The notes under the pieces are model-generated. The model did not search any database. It was given only the letters and a program-made list of their open reading frames with translations, and was not told the origin of the DNA. DNA of 64,000 bases from Nitrospirota bacterium (lineage in GTDB: Bacteria; Nitrospirota; Thermodesulfovibrionia; Thermodesulfovibrionales; SM23-35): contig JACAFF010000039.1 of assembly GCA_013388455.1 (NCBI GenBank), positions 32,282 through 96,281 on the forward strand, written 5' to 3'. Positions 34,137-44,297 of this stretch are shown in pieces (positions within the stretch are counted from its first letter, which is position 1; each line of letters opens with the position of its first letter). Made by a program: the position numbers and the translations under genes.

Positions 34137-35384
34137 ATGAATTTCTTGATTATTCTTATTGCATTGCTTATAGCATTTGCTGTTCTTATAATGACATATA
34201 AAATTGGAAAATACGCCGGCAGCAGTGAAAAACAGGAATATAAAAATACAGAACACAAAGAATATCTCAAAGAATTAGTTTTCAGAGACAGGCAAATACA
34301 GGAACTTCAATCTAAAATAGAAACCCTAAACAATCTAAACAGCAGGTATTTATCTTTCACGCTCAAAATACCTTTGGTTGTGCAGCGACTCAATGCGACC
34401 CTCGATATGCAGGAAATCATAGCTTCTGTTAAGCAGTTGATAAAAGATGTCATACAGACAGACAAAGTTGAAATTTTTATGCATGACGCATCAGACAATA
34501 TGCTTAAAAGATTTCTGTTAAAAGGTGAAGAAGGAGAAATAGCGTCATATGCTATAGGTAAGGGACTGATAGGTATAGCCGGTAAGGATAAAATGATACG
34601 CCTGAAGAGCCAGTTTAGAAAAAACGAAGTAAGCAACGGGGCATCTGAACTGGATGAATTTTTCAGCATGGCTGTGCCTATAGAATTTAAGGGAAAACTT
34701 CTCGGAGTTATAGGTATTGGAAATATTGAACAACCCACCGGTAACGAAAGTAACTTGATGAGGATGATCGCTGATATAGCAGGCGTAGCGCTTATCAATC
34801 GAGAGCTGATTGGTGAAGCAAAACAGAAAGCCGATACAGATCCATTAACCGGGATAAGCAATAGGAATTATTTCTTTCAGATGGCCCAGAATCATGTTGA
34901 GAAGGCATTACGAGACCGAACACCTATTTCGATATTTCTTTTTGATATAGATAATTTTAAACATTACAATGATACAAACGGTCATGACGCCGGTGACAGA
35001 CTTCTGAAAGAACTCTGTGAGCTTGTCAGCGGGATTACACGTAAAAATTCGGTTTTTGCACGTTATGGAGGAGAAGAATTTATTGTATTACTGCCCGGAA
35101 TATCTAAAGAAGACGCATATATCTATGCTGAACGTGTTCGTAATAAGATATCCAAACATCCTTTTAAGCACGGAGAGAAGCAGCCTTCTGGCCATATATC
35201 AATCAGCGGGGGTATATCAACCTTTCCGGATGACAGCGATAATATCTACAAAGTTATCAAACTTGCCGATAGTTTACTCTACAAGGCAAAATCTGGAGGT
35301 AGGGACCTTGTTCTTTCCTATAAACCTTATATCTTTTCAGAGCAGACTGAAAATGATAATTTTTATAGGGTATATAAAAATTAA
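34137..35384 (+). CDS. Membrane-tethered GAF-GGDEF diguanylate cyclase
   Basis: Predicted to make cyclic di-GMP. An N-terminal membrane helix (residues 2-23) is followed by a coiled-coil segment (30-60), a GAF domain (about 75-210) and a GGDEF domain (about 235-400). The catalytic GGEEF is intact near residue 311, with substrate-binding DNFKHYNDTNGHDAGD. The inhibitory I-site position reads RKNS instead of RxxD, so product inhibition is probably lost. The PilZ protein that follows 23 nt later is the obvious effector. 415 aa. Confidence 0.9.
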   Translation: MNFLIILIALLIAFAVLIMTYKIGKYAGSSEKQEYKNTEHKEYLKELVFRDRQIQELQSKIETLNNLNSRYLSFTLKIPLVVQRLNATLDMQEIIASVKQLIKDVIQTDKVEIFMHDASDNMLKRFLLKGEEGEIASYAIGKGLIGIAGKDKMIRLKSQFRKNEVSNGASELDEFFSMAVPIEFKGKLLGVIGIGNIEQPTGNESNLMRMIADIAGVALINRELIGEAKQKADTDPLTGISNRNYFFQMAQNHVEKALRDRTPISIFLFDIDNFKHYNDTNGHDAGDRLLKELCELVSGITRKNSVFARYGGEEFIVLLPGISKEDAYIYAERVRNKISKHPFKHGEKQPSGHISISGGISTFPDDSDNIYKVIKLADSLLYKAKSGGRDLVLSYKPYIFSEQTENDNFYRVYKN

Positions 35385-35407
35385 AATTATAAAATAGAGA
35401 GGCGCAG

Positions 35408-36112
35408 ATGGAAGAAAAAAGACAGCATGAAAGATTTAAAACTGACATTACAATAATCAAAGGTAAGATGCTATTTGCTGATATTGTAGTGATTCGGGAT
35501 ATATGCGAAGGGGGCATATCACTTAAGGCTAACAGAAGATTAAATTTAGGTAATGAATACACTATTAGAATAGAGGATAAAGTAAAAATGATACCTGTTA
35601 AAGGAATAGTCGTGTGGTCTAAATTAAGTGAATCCATGGCAGATATAAATGGTAATGTTATTCCAATATATACAGCAGGTATGAAATTTAATAATAATTC
35701 TCATGAAATACAAAATGAAATAATACAATTCATAGAACGGTATAAAAATATTAATGCAAACAACCTCCACCTGATATTCAATGTTAATGACTCAAAAGCC
35801 CTCATTCTGGAATTCGATAAAAAATATAAAGTAAAAGAAGTCAACCTCAGCGGTATGCTAATTGAGGGTAATCAAGCACCGGAGATTGGAAGTAATTTAA
35901 ATATAGAAGTTGACTCTTTCAAGCAGGAGCCAGTTCATATAACAGGAAAAGTAACTTCATGCAACCTGATTGAAAATGAGTCAGCAGATATTTATCATGA
36001 TATAAGAATAGAATTTACTAATATATCAGAAATTAATGCTGAAATGATGACTAAAATATTTTTGACTGTAAACAGTCATGATGAAATTCTACAGGCTGTA
36101 AGCTTTCAGTGA
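35408..36112 (+). CDS. PilZ-domain protein (probable c-di-GMP receptor, duplicated fold)
   Basis: The N-terminal half is a PilZ domain with the binding arginines in RQHERFKTD and the second motif in RDICEGGISLKA. The C-terminal half (from about residue 120) repeats the fold in degenerate form (VKEVNLSGMLIEG) but lacks the RxxxR motif. It follows the diguanylate cyclase, suggesting a sensor-effector pair. No signal or membrane segment. Outputs could be pili, secretion or polysaccharide; nothing in the sequence selects among them. Confidence 0.82.
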   Translation: MEEKRQHERFKTDITIIKGKMLFADIVVIRDICEGGISLKANRRLNLGNEYTIRIEDKVKMIPVKGIVVWSKLSESMADINGNVIPIYTAGMKFNNNSHEIQNEIIQFIERYKNINANNLHLIFNVNDSKALILEFDKKYKVKEVNLSGMLIEGNQAPEIGSNLNIEVDSFKQEPVHITGKVTSCNLIENESADIYHDIRIEFTNISEINAEMMTKIFLTVNSHDEILQAVSFQ

Positions 36113-36122
36113 TAGAGTTATT

Positions 36123-37040
36123 TTATTGATTCCCCATAATCATCAAAGTGCTTATTACTGACTTAGCTACAAGTGATATGAAATTGAAATCAAGCGTTTC
36201 TTTTTTATCATGAAACGTGTGATAGTGTGGATTTCTGAACATTGCTGTATCTGTTAGCATTACAGCCGGGTATCCATAATTCCAGAATGAGGCATGGTCA
36301 CTGAAACGCGTTTCTGGAATTAAACGGCCTGATAAAGGGACTTTATAAGTAATGACAGAAAGTTCTGGAACATATGATTTTGCTATCTGATAGAAATTAT
36401 TCATTAAGAAATTTGATTTTCGATTTGCTATAACACCTAAAAAATTACCTGTTCTGGGAACAGGTATTCTTACAAAAAGAGGCACAATTTGACTTCCTTC
36501 AGAATTATCTGTATACCCAACAGATTCGAGAATAAATACAGCCTTATACTTTTTATTTAACTTTTTAGAGTTTCTGGCAAAATGGTCACTGCCTATAAGA
36601 AAATGTATAGTTTGTGGTTGAGGTTCTTCAAGGGTAAAAGCAACAAATTCAATATTTATTTTAAAGTTATATTTACTCAAAAGACGAGCTGATTCAAGTA
36701 AAACTGCTATACCACTTGCATTATCATCAGCACCCGGGCTTCCCCATGCTGCATCATAATGTGCTCCGAGAAGGATATATTCATTAGAATTAGAATTATT
36801 GATGGAATGTAAAGTAGCAGCTATATTTCTATATTTTCTTCCGTGAAATAATAGATACTGATTTTCTACAGAAAGACTGAAAGAACGAAATGTATCTTCA
36901 ATAAAAGAAGCTCTTTTTTCAACTTCGTTATAGTTCTCCCATCCGTGTCGTAATCCCTCTATTGCAGAAATATATTTATACAGTCTTTCATTGCTGACTT
37001 TAGAAATTAAATCAACGATTGTGGAATTTATATTTTCCAA
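36123..37040 (-). CDS. M28-family zinc aminopeptidase
   Basis: Di-zinc peptidase of the aminopeptidase Y/glutaminyl cyclase superfamily. Visible metal ligands: H and D in GAHYDAAWGSPGADDNASG near residue 96-113, the EEP catalytic Glu in TLEEPQPQT near 140, a later Asp region, and the final His in SDHASFWNYG near 250. No clear signal peptide, so its location is unknown. It is the last gene of the long minus-strand cluster that starts at osmC. 305 aa. Confidence 0.82.
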   Translation of the reverse strand: MENINSTIVDLISKVSNERLYKYISAIEGLRHGWENYNEVEKRASFIEDTFRSFSLSVENQYLLFHGRKYRNIAATLHSINNSNSNEYILLGAHYDAAWGSPGADDNASGIAVLLESARLLSKYNFKINIEFVAFTLEEPQPQTIHFLIGSDHFARNSKKLNKKYKAVFILESVGYTDNSEGSQIVPLFVRIPVPRTGNFLGVIANRKSNFLMNNFYQIAKSYVPELSVITYKVPLSGRLIPETRFSDHASFWNYGYPAVMLTDTAMFRNPHYHTFHDKKETLDFNFISLVAKSVISTLMIMGNQ

Positions 37041-37091
37041 TATGCAGATACCCTGACGGTATTATCCAGAAAATATGTTAATAATAGCGTA

Positions 37092-39710
37092 TTATTGCAT
37101 TATGATTTCATGCAAATTTTCAAGAGCAACATTCAGTCGTTCGATATCTTTTGTGCCACCTTGAGCTAAGTCTGACTTTCCACCGCCTTTACCACCTGTA
37201 AAAAGAGAAATTCTTTTCATGATATCTCCTGCATTGTATCTATCTATCAAATCTTTAGTAACCATACATACAATTGAGGCCTGACTATCGGTAACAGATA
37301 ATACAACAATAATGCCGGATTTTAGACGATTTCGAACGTTATCAGCTAAAAGACGAAGTTCTTCATGATTTAATCCGTCCTGTCTTATTTTTACAATCTT
37401 CACTCCGTTCAAATCATATGCATTTTTTAAAGCATCATTAATGATATCTTTTGAAGAACCTGTTTTCAGTTTTTGAATTTCTTTTTCGAGAGCTTTTGTA
37501 TCTAAGAGAAGTTTTTCGATCTTTTCTATAGGTTTTTCAGTCTTTAAAAATACTTTTATATTTTCAAGTGTAGTTTTCTGCTGCCTCAAATATTCAAATG
37601 CATGTTTTCCTGTTATTGCCTCAATTCTTCTGATACCAGAAGCAACACTACCTTCTGAGATAATTACAAAAATGCCTATTTCTCCTGTAGCCCTGCAATG
37701 AGTTCCCCCACACAATTCTTTGCTGAAATCTCCTGCAGAAACTACCCTGACGGTTTCGCCATACTTCTCATCAAATAATGCTACAGCGCCAGATTTCATT
37801 GCATCGTCGATTTTCATAATATCTGTTATGATTGGCAAATTATCAATTATTTTTTCGTTCACAAGATCTTCAATCTTCCTGATTTCATCAGGATGCACAG
37901 CTGTAAAATGTGTAAAATCAAATCTAAGTCTATCAGGACTTACTACAGACCCTGATTGTTTTACATGTTCGCCGAGTATTATCCTGAGAGCCTTATGAAG
38001 AAGATGGGTAGCAGTATGATTTCGCATGATTGACTTTCTTGAACCTTCATCCACCTTGCAAGTAACTCTATTACCTTTATTTATTTTACCTTTTAATACC
38101 TTTACAAAATGAACATGAATATCTGTAGTAGTTTTTTTTGTATCTAAGACTTCCAGCATTGAATTATCTGTCTCTATAATACCTTTATCTCCTATCTGAC
38201 CTCCTGATTCACCATAAAAAGGGGTTATATCAAGAATAATATTTCCTTCCTCACCAGCTTTTAGCTCATCCACAACAGTTCCATCTTTTAAAATTGCCTT
38301 TACAATAGCTTCTGTTTCCAGCGTATCATAACCAACAAATAGAGTTTTACCATCTATCATATGTAAATCAACAGTAATTGCTGGTAGTTCTTTAGTAGCT
38401 AATCTGATTTTTGATTTCTCTCGATGTAGTTCCATCTCCTTATGCAAAGCATTCTCATCTATAATTAATCCTGCATCCATTGCTATGTCTTTTGCAAAAT
38501 CAAGAGGTAAACCATGTGTATAGTGAATTCTCGCAACTTCCTCTCCAGGAATTAACTGAAGTCCACTCTTTTTGACTTCAGCCACTAAATCATCAAACAG
38601 TAACATCGCTGTTTCTATAGTGCGATTAAAATTATCTTCTTCAATTTTTAAGAGTTTGTTTGTTCTGTTTTGTTCTTTGATAATTTCAGGATAAATTTTG
38701 CCCATAACATCTATGACAGATTCAGTCAATTTATATAGACAGGGTTCGTGCATGCCAAGAAGCCTTGCGTGTCTTGAAGCTCTTCTGATGATTCTTCTAA
38801 GGACATAGCCTCTACCCTCATTTGAAGGTGTAAGACCTTCAGATAGTATAAAAACAATAGCCCTAATATGGTCTGCTATAACCCTTAATGATGTATCTGT
38901 TACAATTGAGTTGCCATAACTTATATTCGATAAAGAAGAAATATCTTTGATAATGGGTTGAAAAAGGTCGGTATCATAATTAGTTGATTTCCCTTGCATT
39001 ATTGCACTGATTCTTTCAAGACCCATGCCTGTGTCAATACTTGGTTTTGGTAGTGGGGAAAGATTACCATGAACGTCCCTATTATATTGCATAAAAACGA
39101 GATTCCAGAGTTCAAGAAATCTATCACAATCGCATCCAGGAGAACATTCAGGTTTTCTGCATCCAATTTCTTCTCCCTGATCAATTATTATCTCAGAGCA
39201 AGGCCCGCATGGTCCTGTATCTCCCATCTGCCAGAAGTTATCTTTTGCAGCGAGTCGCACAATTTTTTTGTCAGGTAATCCGGTTAGCTCTGACCAGAGT
39301 TGTGCTGCTTCGTCATCTCTTTCGTAAATTGATACGTAGAGCTTTTCCATTGGTAATTTAAACCACTCAATAAAAAGTTCCCAGCTGAATAAAATTGCCT
39401 CTTTTTTGAAATAATCACCGAAAGAAAAATTCCCTAACATTTCAAAAAAAGTATGGTGACGTGCGGTATGCCCTACATTTTCAAGATCACTGTGTTTTCC
39501 ACCAGCCCTCATACATTTCTGACATGATACAGCGCGCGTATAAGTGGCCTTTTCCTCACCAAGAAAAATTTTCTTAAACTGATTCATACCAGCATTTACA
39601 AAAAGAAGGGTGGGGTCATTCCATGGAATGAGTGGTGAACTCAAAACTAGAGTATGATTTTTTGTTATAAAATATTCTAAAAAAGCTTCTCTTATTTCAG
39701 AACTAATCAT
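37092..39710 (-). CDS. alaS: Alanine--tRNA ligase
   Basis: Charges tRNA-Ala. The class II catalytic core begins EIREAFLEYF; motif 2 and the loop GHTARHHTFFEMLGNFSFGDYFK are intact. The editing domain shows HTATHLLHKAL and CGGTHCRATGEIG with its zinc ligands. The C-terminal C-Ala domain ends in GGKGGGKSDLAQGG. 872 aa, full length. It follows a lipoprotein and recX, as in many genomes where recA-recX-alaS are linked. Confidence 0.97.
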   Translation of the reverse strand: MISSEIREAFLEYFITKNHTLVLSSPLIPWNDPTLLFVNAGMNQFKKIFLGEEKATYTRAVSCQKCMRAGGKHSDLENVGHTARHHTFFEMLGNFSFGDYFKKEAILFSWELFIEWFKLPMEKLYVSIYERDDEAAQLWSELTGLPDKKIVRLAAKDNFWQMGDTGPCGPCSEIIIDQGEEIGCRKPECSPGCDCDRFLELWNLVFMQYNRDVHGNLSPLPKPSIDTGMGLERISAIMQGKSTNYDTDLFQPIIKDISSLSNISYGNSIVTDTSLRVIADHIRAIVFILSEGLTPSNEGRGYVLRRIIRRASRHARLLGMHEPCLYKLTESVIDVMGKIYPEIIKEQNRTNKLLKIEEDNFNRTIETAMLLFDDLVAEVKKSGLQLIPGEEVARIHYTHGLPLDFAKDIAMDAGLIIDENALHKEMELHREKSKIRLATKELPAITVDLHMIDGKTLFVGYDTLETEAIVKAILKDGTVVDELKAGEEGNIILDITPFYGESGGQIGDKGIIETDNSMLEVLDTKKTTTDIHVHFVKVLKGKINKGNRVTCKVDEGSRKSIMRNHTATHLLHKALRIILGEHVKQSGSVVSPDRLRFDFTHFTAVHPDEIRKIEDLVNEKIIDNLPIITDIMKIDDAMKSGAVALFDEKYGETVRVVSAGDFSKELCGGTHCRATGEIGIFVIISEGSVASGIRRIEAITGKHAFEYLRQQKTTLENIKVFLKTEKPIEKIEKLLLDTKALEKEIQKLKTGSSKDIINDALKNAYDLNGVKIVKIRQDGLNHEELRLLADNVRNRLKSGIIVVLSVTDSQASIVCMVTKDLIDRYNAGDIMKRISLFTGGKGGGKSDLAQGGTKDIERLNVALENLHEIIMQ

Positions 39711-39715
39711 TATAT

Positions 39716-40036
39716 TTATTTTATATAAATTAATTTACCATCATAAAAAAGAAGAATCTTTGTCCCAATAATACCAAAACTTCCAGTGATTGAATAAATC
39801 CATTCTTCTCTTGTTTTTCCGTCATAGGGCGCTAAAATTTTTATGGTTTCAGGTGATCCCCAGGCATATCTAACCTCTGTTGGAGTCATACCAAGTGCAA
39901 TTTCTCCTTTTCTGATATGGTCCTGTATCTCCGGCGGAGAACCTTTTATTTCCTCTTCTGTATACCTTACAGGTGTAGCGCATCCGGCTTGAATAAATAA
40001 TAAAACTAATGAAAATAGAAAAATTACTTTTTTCAT
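39716..40036 (-). CDS. Small SmpA/BamE-like lipoprotein
   Basis: 106-aa lipoprotein. Signal peptide with lipobox IQAGC (Cys about 19), then a short charged linker and a domain like SmpA/OmlA (GEIALGMTPTEVRYAWGSPE, then EEWIYSI). The GMTxxEVxxxWGxP motif is the hallmark of BamE-type folds, but this protein is short and placed between recX and alaS, not among bam genes, so I do not call it BamE. Confidence 0.7.
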   Translation of the reverse strand: MKKVIFLFSLVLLFIQAGCATPVRYTEEEIKGSPPEIQDHIRKGEIALGMTPTEVRYAWGSPETIKILAPYDGKTREEWIYSITGSFGIIGTKILLFYDGKLIYIK

Positions 40037-40038
40037 TT

Positions 40039-40533
40039 TTAATCCTCCTCTGTTTTTATTTTTTTTAAAGCCTTAATTATCGTATCGTATTGATATCTTC
40101 TTCTTAAAAGAAGGTTATATAGTCTCTTTCTGATAATTTCTGGTGAATATTTTACAAGTGAATTTATTTTTCTATCAATAAGCTTTTGAGCATTAATTAG
40201 ATCATCACTTTCTTCACTTTGGAATATTTCTTCAATAATATCTCTTGATATACCATGTCTGATAAGGTAGCTTTTTGCTCCATTTATGCTCAACAGTTTT
40301 GTATCTAAGGCCTTGTTTTTCAGGTTTTTTGCTAAGGAAAGGTCATCAATAAGGCCGATTCCTTTAAGGTATTTTATTGTAGAAGTAATAGTAGAATTTG
40401 TGAAGCCTTTCTTTTTAAGTCGCTCTTCTATTTCTTTTTGACTTCTTGCTTTATAGCTTAAGAGTTTTAAAGCATACTGTCTTGCTTTTTGAGCATCGAT
40501 AATAAAAGCGCCTTTATCGTGCAAATCTATCAA
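40039..40533 (-). CDS. recX: Regulatory protein RecX
   Basis: Modulates RecA filaments. Tandem three-helix repeats are visible: KLLSYKARSQKEIEERLKKKGF and the YLIRHGISRDIIEEIF segment, with the typical final repeat RKRLYNLLLRRRYQYDTIIKAL. 164 aa. It begins 20 nt inside the end of pilT, which separates it from recA; the recA-pilT-recX order is less usual than recA-recX. Confidence 0.86.
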   Translation of the reverse strand: MIDLHDKGAFIIDAQKARQYALKLLSYKARSQKEIEERLKKKGFTNSTITSTIKYLKGIGLIDDLSLAKNLKNKALDTKLLSINGAKSYLIRHGISRDIIEEIFQSEESDDLINAQKLIDRKINSLVKYSPEIIRKRLYNLLLRRRYQYDTIIKALKKIKTEED

Positions 40534-41677
40534 TTTTCATCTTGTCCTTATCATCAGGTTTTTCAGGTCTATAAGTTAATTGTTCTTCTATAGATAGTTC
40601 ACTTGTTGACTGTATCCCTTTTACTTTAAGAACGAAATCATCAGGATTTGTTGCGCGCTTAAGTGCTTCTTCATAAGATATCAGTCCTGATTTGAAAAGA
40701 CTGAAAAGAGATTGATCGAAAGTCTGCATAGCATAGTGTATAGCTCCTTGTTCTATTACATCAGGAATAGTTTTAGTTTTGTCAGGGTCAAGTATGCAGT
40801 CTTTAATCGTAGCAGTTGCTACAAGCACTTCTACAGCAGGAACCCTGCCTTTACCATCTGCTCTCGGGACAAGTCTCATAGAAATTATACCTTTTAAAAC
40901 TGATGCAAGTTGCATTCTTACCTGTTTGTGCTGATAAGGTGGAAATACTGCAATAATTCTATTTACTGTTTCAGTAGCATCAATAGTATGAAGTGTACTT
41001 AGAACAAGATGTCCTGTTTCTGCTGCTATTAGAGATGTCTGAATAGTTTCAAAATCACGCATTTCACCTACAAGGATTATATCAGGGTCCTGTCTCAGAG
41101 CCTGCCTTAGAGCTTTGCTAAAAGACTCTGTATCGCTACCTATTTCTCTCTGGTTAACGATACTTTTCTTGTCCCTGTGAAGATATTCAATAGGGTCTTC
41201 AATTGTCATAATATGATCTGTTCTGGAAGAGTTGATTAAATCTATCATTGAAGCAAGGGTTGTAGACTTACCACTCCCTGTAGTGCCTGTTACAAGAATT
41301 AGGCCTCTCTGTTCCATAGCAATCTTTTTAATTACTTCAGGAAGATTTAATTCTTCGATAGTTGGAATCCTTAAAGGGATAACCCTGAAAACTAACCCGA
41401 TAGTTCCTCTCTGCATAAAGATATTACACCTGAATCTTCCCAGCCCCGGGACACTATATGCAAGATCAATATCATTCTTCTTTTTAAAAACTTCAGCCTG
41501 CCCAGGTGTCATTACAGAGAGAGCTAATTTTGTAGCATCTTCATGTGTTATCCTTTTCTCTGAAGTGAGTGGATTAAGTTCTCCGTGAATTCTTACTATC
41601 GGATAAGAACCAACTTTTATATGCAGATCAGAGGCCTCAAGTGAATTTGCTTTTTTAAGAAGATCATTTACATCCAT
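40514..41677 (-). CDS. pilT: Type IV pilus retraction ATPase PilT
   Basis: Hexameric motor that depolymerises pili for twitching. N-terminal domain ASDLHIKVGSYPIVRIHG; Walker A GTTGSGKSTT near residue 130; Asp box and EDPIEYLHRDKKSIVNQREIG near 160-180; Walker B ILVGEMRD near 204; His box STLHTIDATETVNRII near 228. The C-terminal extension (EEQLTYRPEKPDDKDK) is longer and more charged than in PilT of Pseudomonas. 387 aa. It is located directly after recA (3-nt gap), so it is co-transcribed with a DNA-repair gene. PilU-type paralogues are possible. Confidence 0.93.
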   Translation of the reverse strand: MDVNDLLKKANSLEASDLHIKVGSYPIVRIHGELNPLTSEKRITHEDATKLALSVMTPGQAEVFKKKNDIDLAYSVPGLGRFRCNIFMQRGTIGLVFRVIPLRIPTIEELNLPEVIKKIAMEQRGLILVTGTTGSGKSTTLASMIDLINSSRTDHIMTIEDPIEYLHRDKKSIVNQREIGSDTESFSKALRQALRQDPDIILVGEMRDFETIQTSLIAAETGHLVLSTLHTIDATETVNRIIAVFPPYQHKQVRMQLASVLKGIISMRLVPRADGKGRVPAVEVLVATATIKDCILDPDKTKTIPDVIEQGAIHYAMQTFDQSLFSLFKSGLISYEEALKRATNPDDFVLKVKGIQSTSELSIEEQLTYRPEKPDDKDKMKIDRFAR

Positions 41678-41680
41678 AAT

Positions 41681-42679
41681 TTACCTCCTTATGCTACAAG
41701 ACTCGAAAATCTTGTTCTCGATCTCCTTTGAGATCTCGATATTATTTTTTAAATATTCCTTGGTATTTTCACGTCCTTGCCCGATCCTGCTACCGCCATA
41801 ACTATACCAAGCACCTGACTTTTCGATAATTCCCTTCTCTACTCCAAGGTCAATGATTTCACCAACTCGTGAAATTCCCTCGTTAAAATATATATCAAAT
41901 TCAGCCTGTTTAAAAGGTGGAGCTACTTTGTTCTTAACAATTTTTACTCTGACTCTTCCCCCGATAGTCTCTTGATTCTCTTTAATATTTTCAATTCTGC
42001 GTATGTCCAGTCTCATTGAAGAATAAAATTTAAGTGCGGTACCACCTGTAGTGGTTTCTGGATTTCCGAATAATACGCCGATCTTCATTCGTATTTGGTT
42101 GATAAAAATAACAGTAGTCATTGATTTAGAAATAGCAGCAGTTAATTTTCGGAGTGCCTGACTCATAAGCCTTGCTTGAAGACCTGGTAAGGAATCGCCC
42201 ATTTCTCCTTCTATTTCAGCTTTAGGTACCAATGCAGCAACAGAGTCAATAACGATCAAATCTACAGCACCACTACGAACAAGGGCTTCAGCCACTTCGA
42301 GGGCTTGTTCACCTGTATCTGGTTGCGAGACGAGTAAGTCTTCAATTTTTATACCGATTTTCTGTGCATAATTAATATCAAGTGCATGCTCCGCATCAAT
42401 AAAAGCAGCAACACCACCTGCCTTCTGTGCCTGTGCTATTGCATTTAAAGCGAGAGTTGTTTTCCCTGAAGCTTCAGGTCCGTAAATTTCTATCACCCTT
42501 CCTCTTGGAAAACCGCCAACTCCAGTTGCAATATCGAGAGATAAAGAACCTGTTGGTATAACCTGTAGTGGTTCAGAAGGTCCTTCTGCCCCGAGTCGCA
42601 TGATGGAGCCTTTACCAAAACTTTTTTCTATTTGAGAAATGGCCATTTCAAGCGCTTTAAGCTTATCCTTATTCGTCAT
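41681..42679 (-). CDS. recA: Recombinase RecA
   Basis: Strand-exchange protein and SOS coprotease. Walker [10 protein letters not shown] near residue 66, the [21 protein letters not shown]2-containing region near 195, Walker [11 protein letters not shown] near 142, and the C-terminal domain ending [10 protein letters not shown]. At 332 aa it has a short C-terminal tail without the long acidic stretch seen in E. coli. It overlaps thpR by 11 nt. I found no convincing LexA box immediately upstream, as the gene sits inside an operon. Confidence 0.97.
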   Translation of the reverse strand: MTNKDKLKALEMAISQIEKSFGKGSIMRLGAEGPSEPLQVIPTGSLSLDIATGVGGFPRGRVIEIYGPEASGKTTLALNAIAQAQKAGGVAAFIDAEHALDINYAQKIGIKIEDLLVSQPDTGEQALEVAEALVRSGAVDLIVIDSVAALVPKAEIEGEMGDSLPGLQARLMSQALRKLTAAISKSMTTVIFINQIRMKIGVLFGNPETTTGGTALKFYSSMRLDIRRIENIKENQETIGGRVRVKIVKNKVAPPFKQAEFDIYFNEGISRVGEIIDLGVEKGIIEKSGAWYSYGGSRIGQGRENTKEYLKNNIEISKEIENKIFESCSIRR

Positions 42680-43247
42680 TCTTCCTCCTAATTATGGGTA
42701 TATCATAAAGGCAACTATACTCTGCCCCTTTTGGTTTTAAATCACTTTTCATTAATTTTATGTTATCAACATAAATAGATCCAAAATCTTTATCTTTAAA
42801 ATCTTCCAGATTATTTATTATATGCATAATGCCTTTTTGTGAGCGTACCCTTCCGATTGTTAAATGAGGTTTAAATTCCTTCTCATCCTTTTGATAACCA
42901 AGTGAAGAAATAGATTGTTCGATAGCATTCCTTAAATTAATAAGTATCTCTGAATCTTTAATACCAATCCAGATTACCCTTGGATGTTTTTTATTTGGAA
43001 ACACACCTGTTCCATATATTTTAATATAAAAAGGACTGTATGGTAATACTGCTTCATTAAGAGTTTCATTTATCTTTGTTAAGAAGCTTTGAGGTGTGTT
43101 ACCAAGAAACTTCAGAGTAAGATGAATATTCTCTGGGTTTACCCATTTAATATCTGCGTCATATTTTTTTAATAAGTCAGTCATTTCTATAATCTGTTTC
43201 TTTAAGCTATCTGGTGTCACAATAGCTATAAAACATCTTAAATTCAT
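42669..43247 (-). CDS. thpR: RNA 2',3'-cyclic phosphodiesterase (2H superfamily)
   Basis: LigT-like enzyme that opens 2',3'-cyclic phosphates. Two HxTx motifs are present: [11 protein letters not shown] near residue 43 and [11 protein letters not shown] near 127. 192 aa, normal. Its stop overlaps recA, a linkage (pgpA-thpR-recA) seen in several phyla. Confidence 0.92.
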   Translation of the reverse strand: MNLRCFIAIVTPDSLKKQIIEMTDLLKKYDADIKWVNPENIHLTLKFLGNTPQSFLTKINETLNEAVLPYSPFYIKIYGTGVFPNKKHPRVIWIGIKDSEILINLRNAIEQSISSLGYQKDEKEFKPHLTIGRVRSQKGIMHIINNLEDFKDKDFGSIYVDNIKLMKSDLKPKGAEYSCLYDIPIIRRKNDE

Positions 43248-43253
43248 TTAATC

Positions 43254-43694
43254 CTAAAAATTAATCAAATGCATTATGATGTTAGTATACAGAGCTGCAA
43301 TCATATCATCAACCATTATCCCAATACCCCCACTTAAAGAAGATTCTAACATCTTTATAGGAAATGGTTTTAGTATATCGAAAATTCTAAATAAAAAAAA
43401 GGCTAACAGGGCATTGGGTATATTAAATGTAACAAAAAATACTGAAAGGAGATAACCGCAGAATTCATCAATTACAATATGTCTGCTATCTTTTTCATTT
43501 AAGAGTCTTTCAGCACGATGGGCGCAAATAAATCCTAAAGGGATAATGATTACGAGGAAAATACTGAGAATTTTTAAAGAAGGTTTTGTAATTATATAAA
43601 CTATACATGCTGATAATGTTGCAAAAGTTCCAGGTGCAATAGGTAGATATCCTATAAAACCTAATGTTGCGATATATTTAATTGCTGAGTTCAT
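43254..43694 (-). CDS. pgpA: Phosphatidylglycerophosphatase A
   Basis: Membrane phosphatase that makes phosphatidylglycerol. It shows YLPIAPGTFATL near residue 16, DSRHIVIDEFCGYLLSVFF near 69, FRIFDILKPFPIKMLE near 103 and GGIGIMVDDMIAALY near 121, with acidic catalytic residues and several hydrophobic helices. 146 aa. Six bases from thpR. Confidence 0.9.
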   Translation of the reverse strand: MNSAIKYIATLGFIGYLPIAPGTFATLSACIVYIITKPSLKILSIFLVIIIPLGFICAHRAERLLNEKDSRHIVIDEFCGYLLSVFFVTFNIPNALLAFFLFRIFDILKPFPIKMLESSLSGGIGIMVDDMIAALYTNIIMHLINF

Positions 43695-43718
43695 ATTAGG
43701 ACGATTTCTACATAATCT

Positions 43719-44138
43719 CTATTCTTGTATTATACGATATGTAAAATGTATCTTTGCCGTGCCTTCAAGTGTAGCTTTTACAGAACAATATTTGTTCATT
43801 GAAAGATCAATTGCCCTTTTTACTGCTTCTTCAGAAATATTTTTCCCCTTTACAAGAAATTCAAGATATATCTCTGTGAATTTTTTAGGATAGTCTTCCG
43901 ACTTTTCTCCTTTTACAGATATTTCAAGAGATGTTACTTCCTGTTTCTTTTTTTTAAGAATCGAAATGACATCCATTCCTGAACATCCTCCAGCAGCTAA
44001 TAGCAGTAACTCCATTGGTCGTGGACCAGTATTTTGTCCACCGACAGCAGAATCAGCATCCATAACAATTGCATGACCGGAAGAAGAATCTCCTATAAAC
44101 TGTAGTCCTTTAACATGTGTTATTTTCGCACTTAGCAT
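43719..44138 (-). CDS. OsmC-family protein
   Basis: 139-aa peroxide-reductase-like fold. It shows GPRPMELLLLAAGGCSGMDVI with one conserved cysteine near residue 53; the second cysteine is in MNKYCSVKATL near 118. Having both reactive cysteines fits the OsmC/YhfA thiol-dependent peroxidase scheme. It heads the minus-strand recA cluster and diverges from mobA. YhfA-type members have unknown substrates. Confidence 0.85.
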   Translation of the reverse strand: MLSAKITHVKGLQFIGDSSSGHAIVMDADSAVGGQNTGPRPMELLLLAAGGCSGMDVISILKKKKQEVTSLEISVKGEKSEDYPKKFTEIYLEFLVKGKNISEEAVKRAIDLSMNKYCSVKATLEGTAKIHFTYRIIQE

Positions 44139-44297
44139 CTAATCCTCCTTTTTTTTGTTTATGATAATTTTTGATGAAACTATGTTATTCTAATATACCT
44201 TTTATATTATATTGAAAGTAATTTTTGAATAAATTATCATAACTATATAGTATAAGTATAAAATTTATATTAAAAACCAAATATAGGACAGATTAGC

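Noticed and set aside
35017..35397. 126-aa ORF overlapping the GGDEF domain
   Set aside because: Shadow frame within an intact GGDEF coding region.
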